Assembly: GCF_001613795.1 (NCBI RefSeq)
Contig: NZ_LPVZ01000013.1
Coordinates: 1-64,000 of the forward strand
DNA: 64,000 nt
Reading direction: 5' to 3'
Source of the DNA: Thalassospira sp. MCCC 1A01148
Lineage (GTDB): Bacteria > Pseudomonadota > Alphaproteobacteria > Rhodospirillales > Thalassospiraceae
Shown here: one piece after another, positions 1 through 9,034 of the stretch
Layout: every line of letters begins with the position of its first letter
Position numbering within the stretch: the stretch's first letter is position 1
Program-made: the position numbers and the translations under genes
The notes under the pieces: model-generated
What the model saw: the letters and a program-made list of their open reading frames with translations, nothing else
Database searches by the model: none
What the model was told of the DNA's origin: nothing

Positions 1-5
1 GGGAA

Positions 6-82
<77 letters not shown>

Positions 83-98
83 ATGGTGCGTGGCGCGG

Positions 99-127
99 TT
101 TTTAGCAGTCGCATACAGGTGGCGCAA
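99..127 (-). promoter_or_regulatory. Probable sigma-70 promoter of tRNA-Asp
   Basis: On the minus strand TTGCGC (positions 127-122) and TAAAAA (104-99) are separated by 17 nt. A CC-rich discriminator follows, and the tRNA starts about 17 nt later. The same -10 hexamer with a following CC occurs in front of the tRNA-Glu cluster at 45.97 kb, which strengthens the call. GC-rich discriminators are typical of stringently controlled stable-RNA promoters. Confidence 0.6.
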
Positions 128-429
128 GCGGTTTTTGACCCCGAAATTCAATTTTCGAAATCATTCCTCTGCCGGTAGAAACCAAGGGTGCTTTGGGTGC
201 GTCAAGGTTCCGGGGCGCTGGCATGGATCAGAGGCACGAGGGCGATGGATTTCGCCTCGAACGGATCGGTAGGGGAAGGTTCAGTTGGGTTGCCGCAGAT
301 GTCAGCTTGATGGGATGCGCCAGCTGACTTGGTGGTTTTGTTCGGCATAACGTTGGCAACAACAATACCGTTACCCAGCCCGTTGGTTATGTCGGGCGGC
401 CTTGTCGGCAGAATATGCGTAGTGAGCAG
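128..429. other. Intergenic, no gene seen
   Basis: About 300 nt lie between the tRNA-Asp promoter and the 3' end of the pseudo-Hpt gene. The short open frames here lack a ribosome site and coding character. I see no strong terminator for the minus-strand gene that ends at 430 and no repeat. Confidence 0.5.
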
Positions 430-984
430 CTATTCGCGCGGGGATTCGTAGCGTTCGGTCAGTTTGGTAAGGGCGGCGACAGTTGCCTGTTCGACGCTTG
501 AGCCAAAACCGGTGACGCGACCAGCCAAAATGACATAAAGCGAGTCGATATGAAGCTGTGCGACCAACAACTGCTTTTCGTTTGCCGTTGTTCGGTCCGC
601 CATGAAGGTTTCCATCGACTTGGCGATTTGGGTCATCAGCGGATACTGGAACGTACCACCCAGCGCCTTTACCGAATAAGCGAGGTCGGCGGCTGCTTCG
701 ACAGCAGCAGGACGTTTGGATTTGTCGTTAAGGGCGGTGATGATGGTTTTGCGGCATTCCATCAACTCGGTGCCAATATCACGGACAAAGGTTTCCGAGC
801 TTTTCTGAACAACTTTTTCAAGCTCTTCGAGTTGCTCGGGCGACAGGTTGATGTCAAAGCCCTTGATGAAATTTACAGCACGGCGCTTAAGATCCGTTTG
901 GGCGGGGATAATTTGGACGTTCTTTTTTTTCTTTGGTTCTTCAGGTTTCACGACAGCTCCGCTTCCCCAATCAAAATGGGTCAT
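430..984 (-). CDS. Degenerate Hpt-like protein (pseudo-phosphotransfer)
   Basis: This is a 184-aa soluble protein. Residues about 65-130 match the helical Hpt pattern of an alphaproteobacterial family whose core reads roughly H-D-[IL]-[RK]-G-x-x-G-T-F-G-Y-P-L. Here the core is YSVKALGGTFQYPL, with Tyr103 where the phosphorylatable His should be. The N-terminal 40 residues are charged and disordered-looking, with a KKKK run. The start has GGAGGA 10 nt upstream and overlaps the stop of the upstream receiver gene by 4 nt (ATGA), so the two are translationally coupled. Likely role by inference: a binding partner or sink in a phosphorelay rather than a phosphotransfer enzyme. The Hpt assignment rests on pattern recognition only. 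Confidence 0.75.
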   Translation of the reverse strand: MTHFDWGSGAVVKPEEPKKKKNVQIIPAQTDLKRRAVNFIKGFDINLSPEQLEELEKVVQKSSETFVRDIGTELMECRKTIITALNDKSKRPAAVEAAADLAYSVKALGGTFQYPLMTQIAKSMETFMADRTTANEKQLLVAQLHIDSLYVILAGRVTGFGSSVEQATVAALTKLTERYESPRE

Positions 985-1475
985 TCGTCTGGGCTCCTCC
1001 GATCAGGACCATCAAACTGGACCTGTCTGCGACGTCTATCCGGACCAAAATACGTTCCCGTGTTTACAAAGACACGTGGACGCGTGATGACCGACACCAA
1101 ACGACTATAAAGTGCCTTAGCATTGAAGGGTTTGGCAAGAAATTCTGTTATGCCAAGGTCGCGTGCCGTCGTCACATAGCGCATCTCGGAATGTGCCGTC
1201 AGCATGATCACCGGAATAAACCTGTTTGGTGAATTGGTCGAGTTGCGCATCACGTCGAGAAACTCCAGACCATCCATGCCGCGCAAGCGCCATTCACAGA
1301 TCACAATATCAATCTTCTCAGTGCGCAAAACGTCAAACGCATCGTTTGGCGCTTTTACACGTTGTATATGACTGGCACCCAAATAGGCGAGCGTGTCATA
1401 GACCACCTGAGCTGAAATCTTGTCCCCGTCAACGATCAGAAAACTAATCTTACTAAAGTCTATTTTCGCGTTCAT
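981..1475 (-). CDS. CheY-like receiver with Asp-to-Glu at the phosphosite
   Basis: A single receiver domain of 164 aa. Recognisable receiver features are FLIVDGD near residues 12-18, Thr93 in MLTA and Lys115 in AKPF. The expected acceptor Asp is Glu61 in VICEWRLRGMDG, and one residue of the usual acidic pair is Gly17. The C-terminus carries two GPDRR motifs, a tail common on alphaproteobacterial receivers. I chose the ATG at 1475, preceded by GAGG about 9 nt upstream; an in-frame GTG at 1502 is the alternative. It is the first gene of a two-gene operon with the pseudo-Hpt. Glu may mimic a permanently active state; that is inference. Confidence 0.85.
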   Translation of the reverse strand: MNAKIDFSKISFLIVDGDKISAQVVYDTLAYLGASHIQRVKAPNDAFDVLRTEKIDIVICEWRLRGMDGLEFLDVMRNSTNSPNRFIPVIMLTAHSEMRYVTTARDLGITEFLAKPFNAKALYSRLVSVITRPRVFVNTGTYFGPDRRRRQVQFDGPDRRSPDE

Positions 1476-1498
1476 CCGGCCTCGGTTCCTGAGCATCA

Positions 1499-1720
1499 TC
1501 ACGAAATGCGTCGCTGTTCAGGAGAATACAGCAGCAAATCATACCCCGTTGCTGACTTGTAAATCCTTATACCTTTGTCTGGTTCCCAGCAAGACCAAAC
1601 CGCAAAGGTTGGGTTCTGGAAATCTGACAAATACTGACCCCGGGCCAGCGTGGAATATGAAACAGACGACGTTTGCGTCTTCTTGTTTTTGTTGCTCGTG
1701 TCCGGTGTGAACACACCCAA
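1499..1720 (-). CDS. Possible small ORF upstream of the receiver gene
   Basis: A 73-codon frame from a TTG codon whose stop overlaps the GTG at 1502 in the pattern GTGA. The translation is rich in aromatic residues (FAVWSCWEPDKG, YDLLLY) and matches no family I recognise. There is no convincing ribosome site before the TTG, and the start lies inside the 12-bp palindrome CCCAATATTGGG (1716-1727). It may be leader sequence rather than a gene. Confidence 0.2.
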   Translation of the reverse strand: MGVFTPDTSNKNKKTQTSSVSYSTLARGQYLSDFQNPTFAVWSCWEPDKGIRIYKSATGYDLLLYSPEQRRIS

Positions 1721-1760
1721 TATTGGGCATTTTTTCCAAGAGTAAAGAGGAAGATCGTTT

Positions 1761-2234
1761 TTATTTCATAGGCTTGGTGTTGCCCTCGTCGTCAATCACC
1801 TTAACGGCGACACCCGATTCCTCGAACATTTCGGTGGATATTTTCATATCCTGTTCCCAGCGTTCGAGGAAGTCTGCAGTCAGCTTGGACTTGTCGACAT
1901 AGACCTCTGCGATGCCAGCCTGAATGATGGCGCGCGCGCAATCGCAGCATGGGAAGTGCGTGACATAGAGTGCGCAGCCATCAAGCGACGTGCCGGTATA
2001 GCTGGCGTTATAAATCGCGTTGCGTTCGGCATGTTCGGTATAGGCGTATTTTTCCGGGCGCTGGTGGCGGCTTTCGATTTCGTCATCGACCCCGCGCGGA
2101 AAACCGTTATAGCCGACCGCGCGAATTTCCTTTTTCGGGCCGATGACAACCGCACCGACCTGCGTGCTGCGGTCTTTTGACCAGTCTGCAATATGGGCTG
2201 CAAGTCCAAGAAAACGGTGGTGCCATTTGCTCAT
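1761..2234 (-). CDS. Deoxycytidylate (dCMP) deaminase family protein
   Basis: Zinc-dependent deaminase of the cytidine/dCMP fold, 157 aa. The zinc site is visible as HAER (His68, with the proton-shuttling Glu70) and PCCDCARAI (Cys96 and Cys99). N-terminal residues DRSTQVGAVVIG and GYNGFPRG are typical of dCMP deaminases, which convert dCMP to dUMP for thymidylate synthesis. I chose the ATG at 2234 because AGGA lies 8 nt upstream; the longer frame from 2294 adds 20 unlikely residues. It is divergent from pyk across a 286-nt gap. A ComEB-type deaminase of other specificity cannot be excluded. Confidence 0.85.
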   Translation of the reverse strand: MSKWHHRFLGLAAHIADWSKDRSTQVGAVVIGPKKEIRAVGYNGFPRGVDDEIESRHQRPEKYAYTEHAERNAIYNASYTGTSLDGCALYVTHFPCCDCARAIIQAGIAEVYVDKSKLTADFLERWEQDMKISTEMFEESGVAVKVIDDEGNTKPMK

Positions 2235-2520
2235 GAAAAGGGTCCTGTCTGCGCCAAGGGGTCGGTCGGCCGGAGGCTCGAATATGACCGGCATGTTTTA
2301 TCGATATGGCTCCTTTAAAGAAGGGGCTTCTTGTAATTGTCCAGCGAAAAATCACATTTTTGTAAAGGCATTTAATGAAAAGTCCCTGTTCAAATAGGGG
2401 CTGATTGATTATTAAGGGGATACCCCCAGAAAAAGATCAGGATGCCTTTTCGTCTCGCCGCAGATGCAGGCCGAAGCGGGAAGGCTCATGTGTAAACCGA
2501 ATAACAAGAGGTAGTAGCCG

Positions 2521-3942
2521 ATGCGCCGTCAACGTAAGGCGAAGATCATCGCGACACTGGGGCCAGCAAGTTCAAAGCCGGAAGTCCTCGAGAAAATTGT
2601 CGAGACAGGCGTGGATGTATTCCGCCTGAATTTCTCGCATGGGGAACACTCAGAACATCTGGCCCGTTTTGAAGCGATCCGCGCCGTCGAAGAGAAAATC
2701 GGGCGCCCAATCGGTATTTTGATGGACCTTCAGGGGCCGAAAATCCGTGTTGGCACGTTTGCCGACGATGAGGTCGTGCTTGCCGCGGGCGACAAGTTCA
2801 AATTCGACATGGACAAAACGCCGGGCGACAAAAAACGTGTTTCGCTTCCGCATCCGGAAGTATATGCCGCGATCAAGCCCGGTGCGAACCTGCTGCTTGA
2901 TGATGGCAAGCTTCGCATGCGTGTCGAGAAATGCGACGACAAGTCCGCAGAATGCACCGTCATCACCGGTGGGCCCCTGTCAAACCGCAAGGGTGTCAAT
3001 CTGCCCGACGTGATGTTGCCGCTTTCACCCCTGACCGACAAGGACCGTGCAGACCTTGATTACGGTCTGGAAATGGGTGTTGATTTCGTGGCGCTGTCGT
3101 TCGTGCAGCGTCCAGAAGATGTCGCCGAAGCACGCAAAATCATTCAGGGCCGTGCGGCCATTGTTTCGAAACTCGAAAAACCGCAGGCGATTGATCATCT
3201 TGATGAGATTGTCGATCTGTCGGACATGATCATGGTGGCCCGTGGTGACCTTGGCGTTGAATGCCCGCCAGAAGATGTGCCGATTCTGCAGAAGCGGATC
3301 ATCAAGTCATGCCGCGAAGCGGGCAAGCCGGTGATCGTTGCGACCCAGATGCTTGATTCGATGGTTTCCAACCCGGCACCGACCCGTGCAGAGGCATCAG
3401 ACGTTGCAACGGCGATCTATGATGGTGCCGATGCCGTGATGCTTTCGGCCGAAAGTGCGGTCGGTAAATATCCGATTGAAACCGTGTCGATCATGAACCG
3501 GATTCTGGTGCGCGTCGAGCAGGACGAGCTTTATTACCGGATGCGCGATGCCAACCGCCCGGATCCGGAGCACAATGCCCCGGATGCGATCAGTGCGGCA
3601 GCACGTCAGGTGGCGACGACGATTGGTGCCAAAGCGGTTGTGAACTATACATCGTCCGGGTCAACGGCCTTCCGTGCCGCGCGCGAACGTCCGGAAGTTC
3701 CCATTCTTGGTCTGACACCGCGTATTCAGACTGCTCGTCGGCTTGCTCTTTGCTGGGGCGTGCATCCGGTCTTTACCCGTGATGCCACCAACTTTGCCGA
3801 AATGGTGGGGATTGCCACCGAAGTGGCAAAGCGCGAAGAATTTGCTGGTCCGGGTGACTCGCTTGTCATTACGGCAGGTGTGCCGTTCGGTACGCCGGGT
3901 GCGACAAACATTCTGCGTATTGCGTGGGTCAGTAATAACTAA
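2521..3942 (+). CDS. pyk: Pyruvate kinase
   Basis: Glycolytic enzyme converting phosphoenolpyruvate and ADP to pyruvate and ATP. Its 473 aa match the bacterial family length (about 470). The N-terminal RRQRKAKIIATLGPAS, the barrel motif FSHGEHSEH, the metal site MVARGDLGVE, and the TQMLDSM and TRAEASDVA stretches are all diagnostic. The C-terminal domain (about 350-473) has the usual YTSSGSTA and VITAGVPFG elements. AAGAGG lies 8-10 nt before the ATG. It appears monocistronic, with its own terminator downstream and a divergent deaminase upstream. Confidence 0.98.
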   Translation: MRRQRKAKIIATLGPASSKPEVLEKIVETGVDVFRLNFSHGEHSEHLARFEAIRAVEEKIGRPIGILMDLQGPKIRVGTFADDEVVLAAGDKFKFDMDKTPGDKKRVSLPHPEVYAAIKPGANLLLDDGKLRMRVEKCDDKSAECTVITGGPLSNRKGVNLPDVMLPLSPLTDKDRADLDYGLEMGVDFVALSFVQRPEDVAEARKIIQGRAAIVSKLEKPQAIDHLDEIVDLSDMIMVARGDLGVECPPEDVPILQKRIIKSCREAGKPVIVATQMLDSMVSNPAPTRAEASDVATAIYDGADAVMLSAESAVGKYPIETVSIMNRILVRVEQDELYYRMRDANRPDPEHNAPDAISAAARQVATTIGAKAVVNYTSSGSTAFRAARERPEVPILGLTPRIQTARRLALCWGVHPVFTRDATNFAEMVGIATEVAKREEFAGPGDSLVITAGVPFGTPGATNILRIAWVSNN

Positions 3943-3974
3943 GGCAATTCGCAAGACATCAAGAGTTTTGGTTG

Positions 3975-4004
3975 ACGGGCGTCCTTTTGGGGCGCCCGTT
4001 TTCG
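3975..4004 (+). terminator. Rho-independent terminator of pyk
   Basis: ACGGGCG pairs with CGCCCGT around a 10-11 nt loop, followed by TTTTCG. It lies 33 nt after the pyk stop. Confidence 0.8.
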
Positions 4005-4306
4005 TTCGGGTTTTGTGCAGACTGGACAGGTGAATGATGGATATTTCACGCGTAAGGGGCAGGTGCAGGCACAGCACCCTGTAACGTTAATGTTTTTTTG
4101 AGTCTTTGCGTCGATAGTCAGTCTGTAATCAAGGCTTTGTCCAAGGATGTGGGTCTTGAAGTTGGGTTATAAAATTTAGACGCCTTGTCTGGTTGCGCTT
4201 CGTTGTCAGTTTCGTTTAAGTTATTCTGACAAAACACAAAAATAAGGTGCCACAGGGTTGGTGCCGAGCTGCCACCAGGCATGGGATCAGGGGAATAGCT
4301 GCGATA
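4005..4306. other. Intergenic, no gene seen
   Basis: About 300 AT-richer bases between the pyk terminator and the DUF2336-type operon. It presumably carries that operon's promoter, but I cannot place -35/-10 boxes with confidence. Open frames here are short and lack ribosome sites. Confidence 0.5.
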
Positions 4307-5830
4307 ATGCTGAGTTGGATGTTCAATCGGCAGAAAAATGCGGGCAATGGGGGGCTTGAGGACAAAGCCTCGGAAAAGCTGCGTGATCTTGCCGATACGG
4401 TCCGTACCATCGCACCTGAGACGTTTGGATCTGAAACAGGTCGCGCTCAGGGGCGCGCGATTCCCCGAAAACATATCTCTGAAAACAATGCTGATGCGGC
4501 GGGTCTTGAACACGCAGCACGCCTGTCATCCGAATTGGATGCGCTTGACGAAGCCGAGGACGCCCCGGACTTTGACAGCGATGTGCGCATGGATGTCGCG
4601 CGGCGTTTGCGCCGTCATTTGACCGACCTTAGCCCGTCGGAACGTCTGGAAATGGTTGACGAGTTCGTCGCTGCCATTGCCAATATGGGGGATTGTTATC
4701 GCCCGCAGGTGATTGCCCTGATCGAGCAGGAACTGGGCCATACCCCTTATATGACGCGTCAAGCCGCGACACGGCTGCGCCAGGACATTCAGGCGATTGG
4801 TCGTGTGTCGATTGCCGATTATATCGAACTTCTGAGCGACGCCGATTTCCTTGATATCATGCGTGGTCGCAGTGAGTTTGTGCAGACCGCCGCCGAGCGC
4901 GAACGTGCCGAGCTTGAGGCCGCAGCCAAAGCGCGCCTGATCGAGCAGCAGGCCGAAAAGGAAAAGGGCGGGTTGCTTAACCGGTTGCTGTCGTCTGATG
5001 ATGCGCCGCGAAACGTTGTGCCGATGACGCCGCATCTGTCCGAGAACAAGGTGGCGAAGCCGAAAGTGCCGGAGAACGACATTCTGGGTGGCCAGAACCG
5101 CATTTCCCGACAGGCACAACGCCGTGTCGCCCATTTCATTATGGCGTCGCTGTTTGACACGCTGGTCGAACAGGGCCGAATGCGCACCGAGGTTGCCCGT
5201 GCGCTTCGCCAATCTGTGCGCCAACGGATTGAAAAAGCCCGTTTCGAAAACCGGATGCACATGCCCGCACGCGATGGCGAGATGGACATCGAAATTGCCG
5301 ATAACGAAATGGTCGAGAACGATGTCGTAGAGGCCAGCGATGCCAATATGACGATGGACCAGTATGTGCTTGATGCGCTGTCGCGCAACGACGATGCGCT
5401 GGTGGTACAGGCCCTGGCCCAGTATGCGCAAATTCGCGCCAATGCCGTTTCCAAAATTCTTGATTCCGGCAGTGCCCGGGCGATCACCGCCCTTGCATGG
5501 CGCGCAGGCATGACCGCGCCGGCAGCTGTTGTCTTGCAGATCAGCAACGGCATTCCGGAATCGGCGATCGAAAGCCCGGCAGTTGGTGGCCGCTATGCGA
5601 TGGCCGCAGCTGATATGGACTGGTATATCGACTTCTTTAGTGACATGAAGCCGGTGGTTTCACGCGCGAAAGCCGAAAAAGAAAGTGAACCGACCCCCGC
5701 ACAGCAGAAGAAGCCGACCGCACGGAACCCAGGACGCAGTCATGGTATCCGTCCACGGGCCGGGCGCAACAGCAGCGGGCTTGAAGGCTTGGTCTCGGAC
5801 CGGCGATCCAAGGGCCGTAAAGAGGATTGA
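4307..5830 (+). CDS. DUF2336-like HEAT-repeat protein
   Basis: Cytoplasmic, mostly helical protein of 507 aa with no signal peptide or membrane segment. Residues about 95-200 and 320-460 contain repeated amphipathic helices. The second block (NDDALVVQALAQYAQIRANA, then KILDSGSARAITALAWRAG) resembles the C-terminal part of DUF2336 proteins, an alphaproteobacterial HEAT-like family of unknown function. The C-terminal 50 residues are basic and low complexity. I chose the ATG at 4307, with AGGGG 12 nt upstream; an ATG at 4319 lacks a site, and the longer frame from 4247 is GTG/ATG-poor. It is the first gene of an operon with the next gene, 5 nt apart. Confidence 0.7.
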   Translation: MLSWMFNRQKNAGNGGLEDKASEKLRDLADTVRTIAPETFGSETGRAQGRAIPRKHISENNADAAGLEHAARLSSELDALDEAEDAPDFDSDVRMDVARRLRRHLTDLSPSERLEMVDEFVAAIANMGDCYRPQVIALIEQELGHTPYMTRQAATRLRQDIQAIGRVSIADYIELLSDADFLDIMRGRSEFVQTAAERERAELEAAAKARLIEQQAEKEKGGLLNRLLSSDDAPRNVVPMTPHLSENKVAKPKVPENDILGGQNRISRQAQRRVAHFIMASLFDTLVEQGRMRTEVARALRQSVRQRIEKARFENRMHMPARDGEMDIEIADNEMVENDVVEASDANMTMDQYVLDALSRNDDALVVQALAQYAQIRANAVSKILDSGSARAITALAWRAGMTAPAAVVLQISNGIPESAIESPAVGGRYAMAAADMDWYIDFFSDMKPVVSRAKAEKESEPTPAQQKKPTARNPGRSHGIRPRAGRNSSGLEGLVSDRRSKGRKED

Positions 5831-5835
5831 GTGCC

Positions 5836-6819
5836 ATGAGCAGCAATCACGGCATCTCATATGAAGGGTTGAAACATGCCCTTACCATCAAGGAAAGCTA
5901 TCTATCGGGCGAGCCGCTTACTGTCATGGGGGCGGCCAAGCAACAGCGTCTTTTGATGCCGGAACATTTGCTCAGCAATGATCTTGCCCTGATGCAATAT
6001 GACGATCCGCTGGCGCTGGCCGTGATTGCAACCAGAGACCCGGAAAGCCCGATGGCGCTGGCAGCGGCCATTCGCATGGGGCCGCATGCAAAATGCAAGG
6101 AATTGATCACCGGGGTCTTTGAAGTCGTATCCGAGGCAACCAAGCACGAACTGGTCGCCGATTGCGCCAATCTTCTGACCAAAAACGCCTTTAGCCCCGA
6201 AGCCTTCCATCTGGTGCGCACGCGTGCGTCCAACCACGTGGTCGAAATCCGCGAGGCCTATCGCCGGGCGATGGGCGATAACCTGCGTGCATTGCTTGAT
6301 GGCAAAATGGAAGCCCGCGAATTCGTCGAGGAATTTATTGAACTGGCCTCGAACGGCAATCTGCGTATCGACATTTATCGTCGTCTGGTGATGAAGCTGA
6401 TGCGGTCCGACGCGGTACGGCCGAGTGTGAAATTCATGCTGCTTGAACGGCTTGATCGTTTCCCGCAGATGGTAAAGCTTCAGATCGTCAATGAGGTCAA
6501 TTCCGCACCCGATACGCCGGAATACCAGACCCTGAAGCAGGAACTGCGCTGGATTTACGAGGCAAAGCAGAAACAGCAATTGCCCCAAGCTGCGCAAACG
6601 CCGATCAATGCATCCGGCTCGGTAAAATCGCCCGGACCGCAGATCAAGGCGGCCGATCTTGTCGGGCGTTCGCAGATCGATTTCGGGGCTGCTGCGGGCA
6701 TGCATCGCCGCAACAGCATCATCAAGCCGGCCGAGCCTACCCTAAAGCGCAATACCAGCCCGAACATCATGACCAGTGGCGGGTTCAGTACGCGTGAACT
6801 TTCATCCTGGCTGAACTAG
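5836..6819 (+). CDS. Conserved hypothetical helical protein, DUF2336 operon partner
   Basis: A 327-aa soluble helical protein that I do not recognise. Residues 45-230 form regular helices (for example DDPLALAVIATRDPESPMAL and FLLERLDRF-type segments) that could be HEAT-like. The last 90 residues are proline- and basic-rich and look disordered, ending in FSTRELSSWLN. The start has AAAGAGG about 10 nt upstream and lies 5 nt after the previous stop, so the genes are co-translated and probably act together. A TTG at 5827 would overlap the upstream gene and is less likely. Confidence 0.7.
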   Translation: MSSNHGISYEGLKHALTIKESYLSGEPLTVMGAAKQQRLLMPEHLLSNDLALMQYDDPLALAVIATRDPESPMALAAAIRMGPHAKCKELITGVFEVVSEATKHELVADCANLLTKNAFSPEAFHLVRTRASNHVVEIREAYRRAMGDNLRALLDGKMEAREFVEEFIELASNGNLRIDIYRRLVMKLMRSDAVRPSVKFMLLERLDRFPQMVKLQIVNEVNSAPDTPEYQTLKQELRWIYEAKQKQQLPQAAQTPINASGSVKSPGPQIKAADLVGRSQIDFGAAAGMHRRNSIIKPAEPTLKRNTSPNIMTSGGFSTRELSSWLN

Positions 6820-6855
6820 AACCAGTCTGTGCTACCAATCAGCCCTGACAGCGGC

Positions 6856-7170
6856 CTAGTTGTGCATCGCTGATGTTGCAGCATTGTCTGGCACATGCAC
6901 ATGCAAGCCGGCCTGTTTTTCCAGATAGACGGTGCAAATCACACGGACAAGTGACGCAAAATTGGGGATGTCGCCGCGCTTTGCGACGACTTCATCGTGA
7001 ATTTTGCCCAGAAATTGTGGTGTGGTGAAACCTTCGCCTGCGGCGATTTCATCCAGAATCTGCCAAAAGCGCAATTCAAGACGCAGGCTGGTTACCACGC
7101 CATTGATCCGTACAGATCGACTGACAGATTGATAAAGTTCGGGGGCAGTTCCGGAATAGATCTGACACAT
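6856..7170 (-). CDS. Ribbon-helix-helix protein (RHH_4 type)
   Basis: Small 104-aa protein. Residues about 18-90 (SRSVRINGVVTSLRLELRFW then ILDEIAAGEGFTTPQFL) match the RHH_4 family, a ribbon-helix-helix fold widespread in alphaproteobacteria that probably binds DNA. I chose the ATG at 7170, with AGGAAAGG 8 nt upstream; the longer frame from 7239 lacks a site. It is convergent with the DUF2336-type operon and monocistronic. Targets are unknown. Confidence 0.75.
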   Translation of the reverse strand: MCQIYSGTAPELYQSVSRSVRINGVVTSLRLELRFWQILDEIAAGEGFTTPQFLGKIHDEVVAKRGDIPNFASLVRVICTVYLEKQAGLHVHVPDNAATSAMHN

Positions 7171-7289
7171 TTGGACGGCCTTTCCTGTTGGTGCCACTGT
7201 TACAAGATGTCCAGCGGTCTTCTTTTTGGTTTGGCGCAATGGTCAAACAAATAGCGCCCAAACGCAATGAACGTTTGGGCGCCTGAGCA

Positions 7290-7871
7290 TTACAGATTGA
7301 TTTCAGTGCCCAGAACCTTAAGGAAGGCGGCCATCCATTTCGGATGTGCAGGCCATGCCGGAGCCGTCACCAGATTGCCGTCGATGCAGGCTTCATCAAT
7401 GGCAATATCGGCATAGGTGCCGCCACCCAGTTTGACTTCCGGTGCACATGCCGGATAGGCCGAGACTTTGCGATCCCGGATGATATCAGCCGCTGCAAGA
7501 AGCTGTGCGCCATGGCAGACGGCCGCAATCGGCTTGTTGGCGTCGTGGAAGTCGCGGACCAGTCGAATGACATCTTCGTTCAGGCGCAGATATTCCGGTG
7601 CCCGGCCACCCGGGATGACCAGCGCGTCATAGTTTTCCGCGCGTGCCGTCGCAAAATCGGCGTTCAGCGCAAAGTTGTGGCCGCGCTTTTCGCTATAGGT
7701 CTGATCACCTTCGAAATCATGGATCGCGGTCGCCACCGTATCGCCGGCCTTTTTATCCGGGCAGACGGCATCGACCTGATGGCCAACCGCCAGAAGCGTC
7801 TGAAATGGCACCATGGTTTCGTAATCTTCGGCATAGTCGCCGGTGATCATCAGAATTTTTTTCGCAGACAT
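7290..7871 (-). CDS. DJ-1/PfpI family protein
   Basis: A 193-aa protein of the class I glutamine amidotransferase-like fold. The nucleophile elbow [10 protein letters not shown] contains Cys119 followed by His120, as in PfpI/YhbO proteins reported as proteases or glyoxalase/deglycase-type stress enzymes. Other family features are the N-terminal [14 protein letters not shown] and [14 protein letters not shown]. The start has GGGAGGA 6 nt upstream; residues before it in the open frame are not coding. Specific substrate unknown. Confidence 0.88.
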   Translation of the reverse strand: MSAKKILMITGDYAEDYETMVPFQTLLAVGHQVDAVCPDKKAGDTVATAIHDFEGDQTYSEKRGHNFALNADFATARAENYDALVIPGGRAPEYLRLNEDVIRLVRDFHDANKPIAAVCHGAQLLAAADIIRDRKVSAYPACAPEVKLGGGTYADIAIDEACIDGNLVTAPAWPAHPKWMAAFLKVLGTEINL

Positions 7872-8011
7872 ATTTATCCTCCCGATTGTTTTGTTTTGCC
7901 GCCTTTGGGCAAGGCAGGAACTATACGCCTGATGCAAGTCTGGCGGGTAACAGCGGGGTACTACGTGCAAAGAAGACAACCGCACGGAACAAGGTGATCG
8001 AACTTGCAGAC

Positions 8012-8039
8012 AAAAAAAGAGGCCCGACCGGGCCTCTTT
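8012..8039 (-). terminator. Terminator of the mscS-like gene
   Basis: A perfect 11-bp stem (AAAGAGGCCCG with its complement at 8016-8039). On the minus strand it is followed by a run of seven T. It lies 27 nt after the channel gene stop. Confidence 0.9.
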
Positions 8040-8065
8040 GCAGATGATGGTTGTTGGTAAAAAGA

Positions 8066-9034
8066 TCAGCTTTTGGTGGCGGGAGTCTTTTTCGCAGTCG
8101 TCGATTTTGCAGCCGTTGACCGCGCACGGGTGGCCGGTTTTTTGGCCGCCGTTTTTGCTGCGGGTTTGGTTGCTGCCTTTGCCGCCGGTTTTGCAATGCT
8201 GGCGGTTTCTGCATTTTCGATAACGTGCAGGTCGCGCTGCGGGAACGGAATAGAGAAGCCGGCGGCTTCGAGTTCTGTTTTTGATTTGCGGGTAAGATCG
8301 AAGAAGGTCGGCCAGAATTCGCTGGTGGCGACCCAGCCACGTGCCGTCAGATCGACCGAGCTTTCGCCAAGGTTGGCGACGAAGCTCATGGGTTCCGGAT
8401 CCTTGAGAACACGTTCATCAGAGGCGACCAGGTTTTTGAGGAACTCAAGCGCCGCATCGACATCATCATCATAGGCAATACCAACCTTGATATCGAGACG
8501 ACGGGTCGGGTTGCGCGAGTAGTTTTTGATCGCGCTGTTCCAGATTTGTGAATTCGGTGCCGAGATAAAGACACCATCCGGCGTCTTAAGCAGGGTGGTA
8601 AACAGCGTGATTTCGACAACGGTACCCGATACCGAACCCGCTTCGACAAATTCGTCGACCTTGAGCGGGCGCAGGATCAGGATCATGACACCAGCCGCGA
8701 TATTGGACAGCGTACCTTGAAGCGCGAGGCCAATGGCCAGACCGGCGGCACCGAGGACGGCGATGATGCTGGTGGTTTCAACGCCGAAGTTCGAGAGCAC
8801 GGCGATGATGACAAAGATCAGTACGGCATAGCGCGCAATGCTTGCTGCCAACGGTTTCAGAGTCGAGTCGACGAATTTTGCATTTTTAAGGGAGTGGCGG
8901 ACCAAAGCCGCAGTCCGACCGGCAATCCACCAGCCGATAACAAGTATGAGGACAGCGCCAAGAAGGTCGAGGCCAAAGCCCAAGGCAAACCCTTTCAGCA
9001 TTTCGGTTATGGTCGCGACATCGGTTTCGATCAT
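8066..9034 (-). CDS. MscS-family mechanosensitive channel with Ala/Lys-rich tail
   Basis: Small-conductance mechanosensitive channel of 322 aa that releases solutes on hypo-osmotic shock. Three N-terminal membrane segments (about 15-40, 60-85, 90-110) are followed by the pore helix ([20 protein letters not shown]) and a cytoplasmic beta domain ([17 protein letters not shown]). From about residue 275 the C-terminus becomes a histone H1-like tail of Ala, Lys, Pro and Thr repeats ([18 protein letters not shown]), which most MscS proteins lack. GAGGA lies about 6 nt before the ATG. It is divergent from the OmpA lipoprotein gene. Confidence 0.92.
   Translation of the reverse strand: MIETDVATITEMLKGFALGFGLDLLGAVLILVIGWWIAGRTAALVRHSLKNAKFVDSTLKPLAASIARYAVLIFVIIAVLSNFGVETTSIIAVLGAAGLAIGLALQGTLSNIAAGVMILILRPLKVDEFVEAGSVSGTVVEITLFTTLLKTPDGVFISAPNSQIWNSAIKNYSRNPTRRLDIKVGIAYDDDVDAALEFLKNLVASDERVLKDPEPMSFVANLGESSVDLTARGWVATSEFWPTFFDLTRKSKTELEAAGFSIPFPQRDLHVIENAETASIAKPAAKAATKPAAKTAAKKPATRARSTAAKSTTAKKTPATKS

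Noticed and set aside
90-272. 60-codon frame after tRNA-Asp
   Set aside because: No ribosome site; it overlaps the tRNA promoter and has no protein-like features.
4526-5431. 301-codon frame antisense to the DUF2336-like gene
   Set aside because: His- and Arg-rich translation typical of reverse frames of coding DNA; no start signal.
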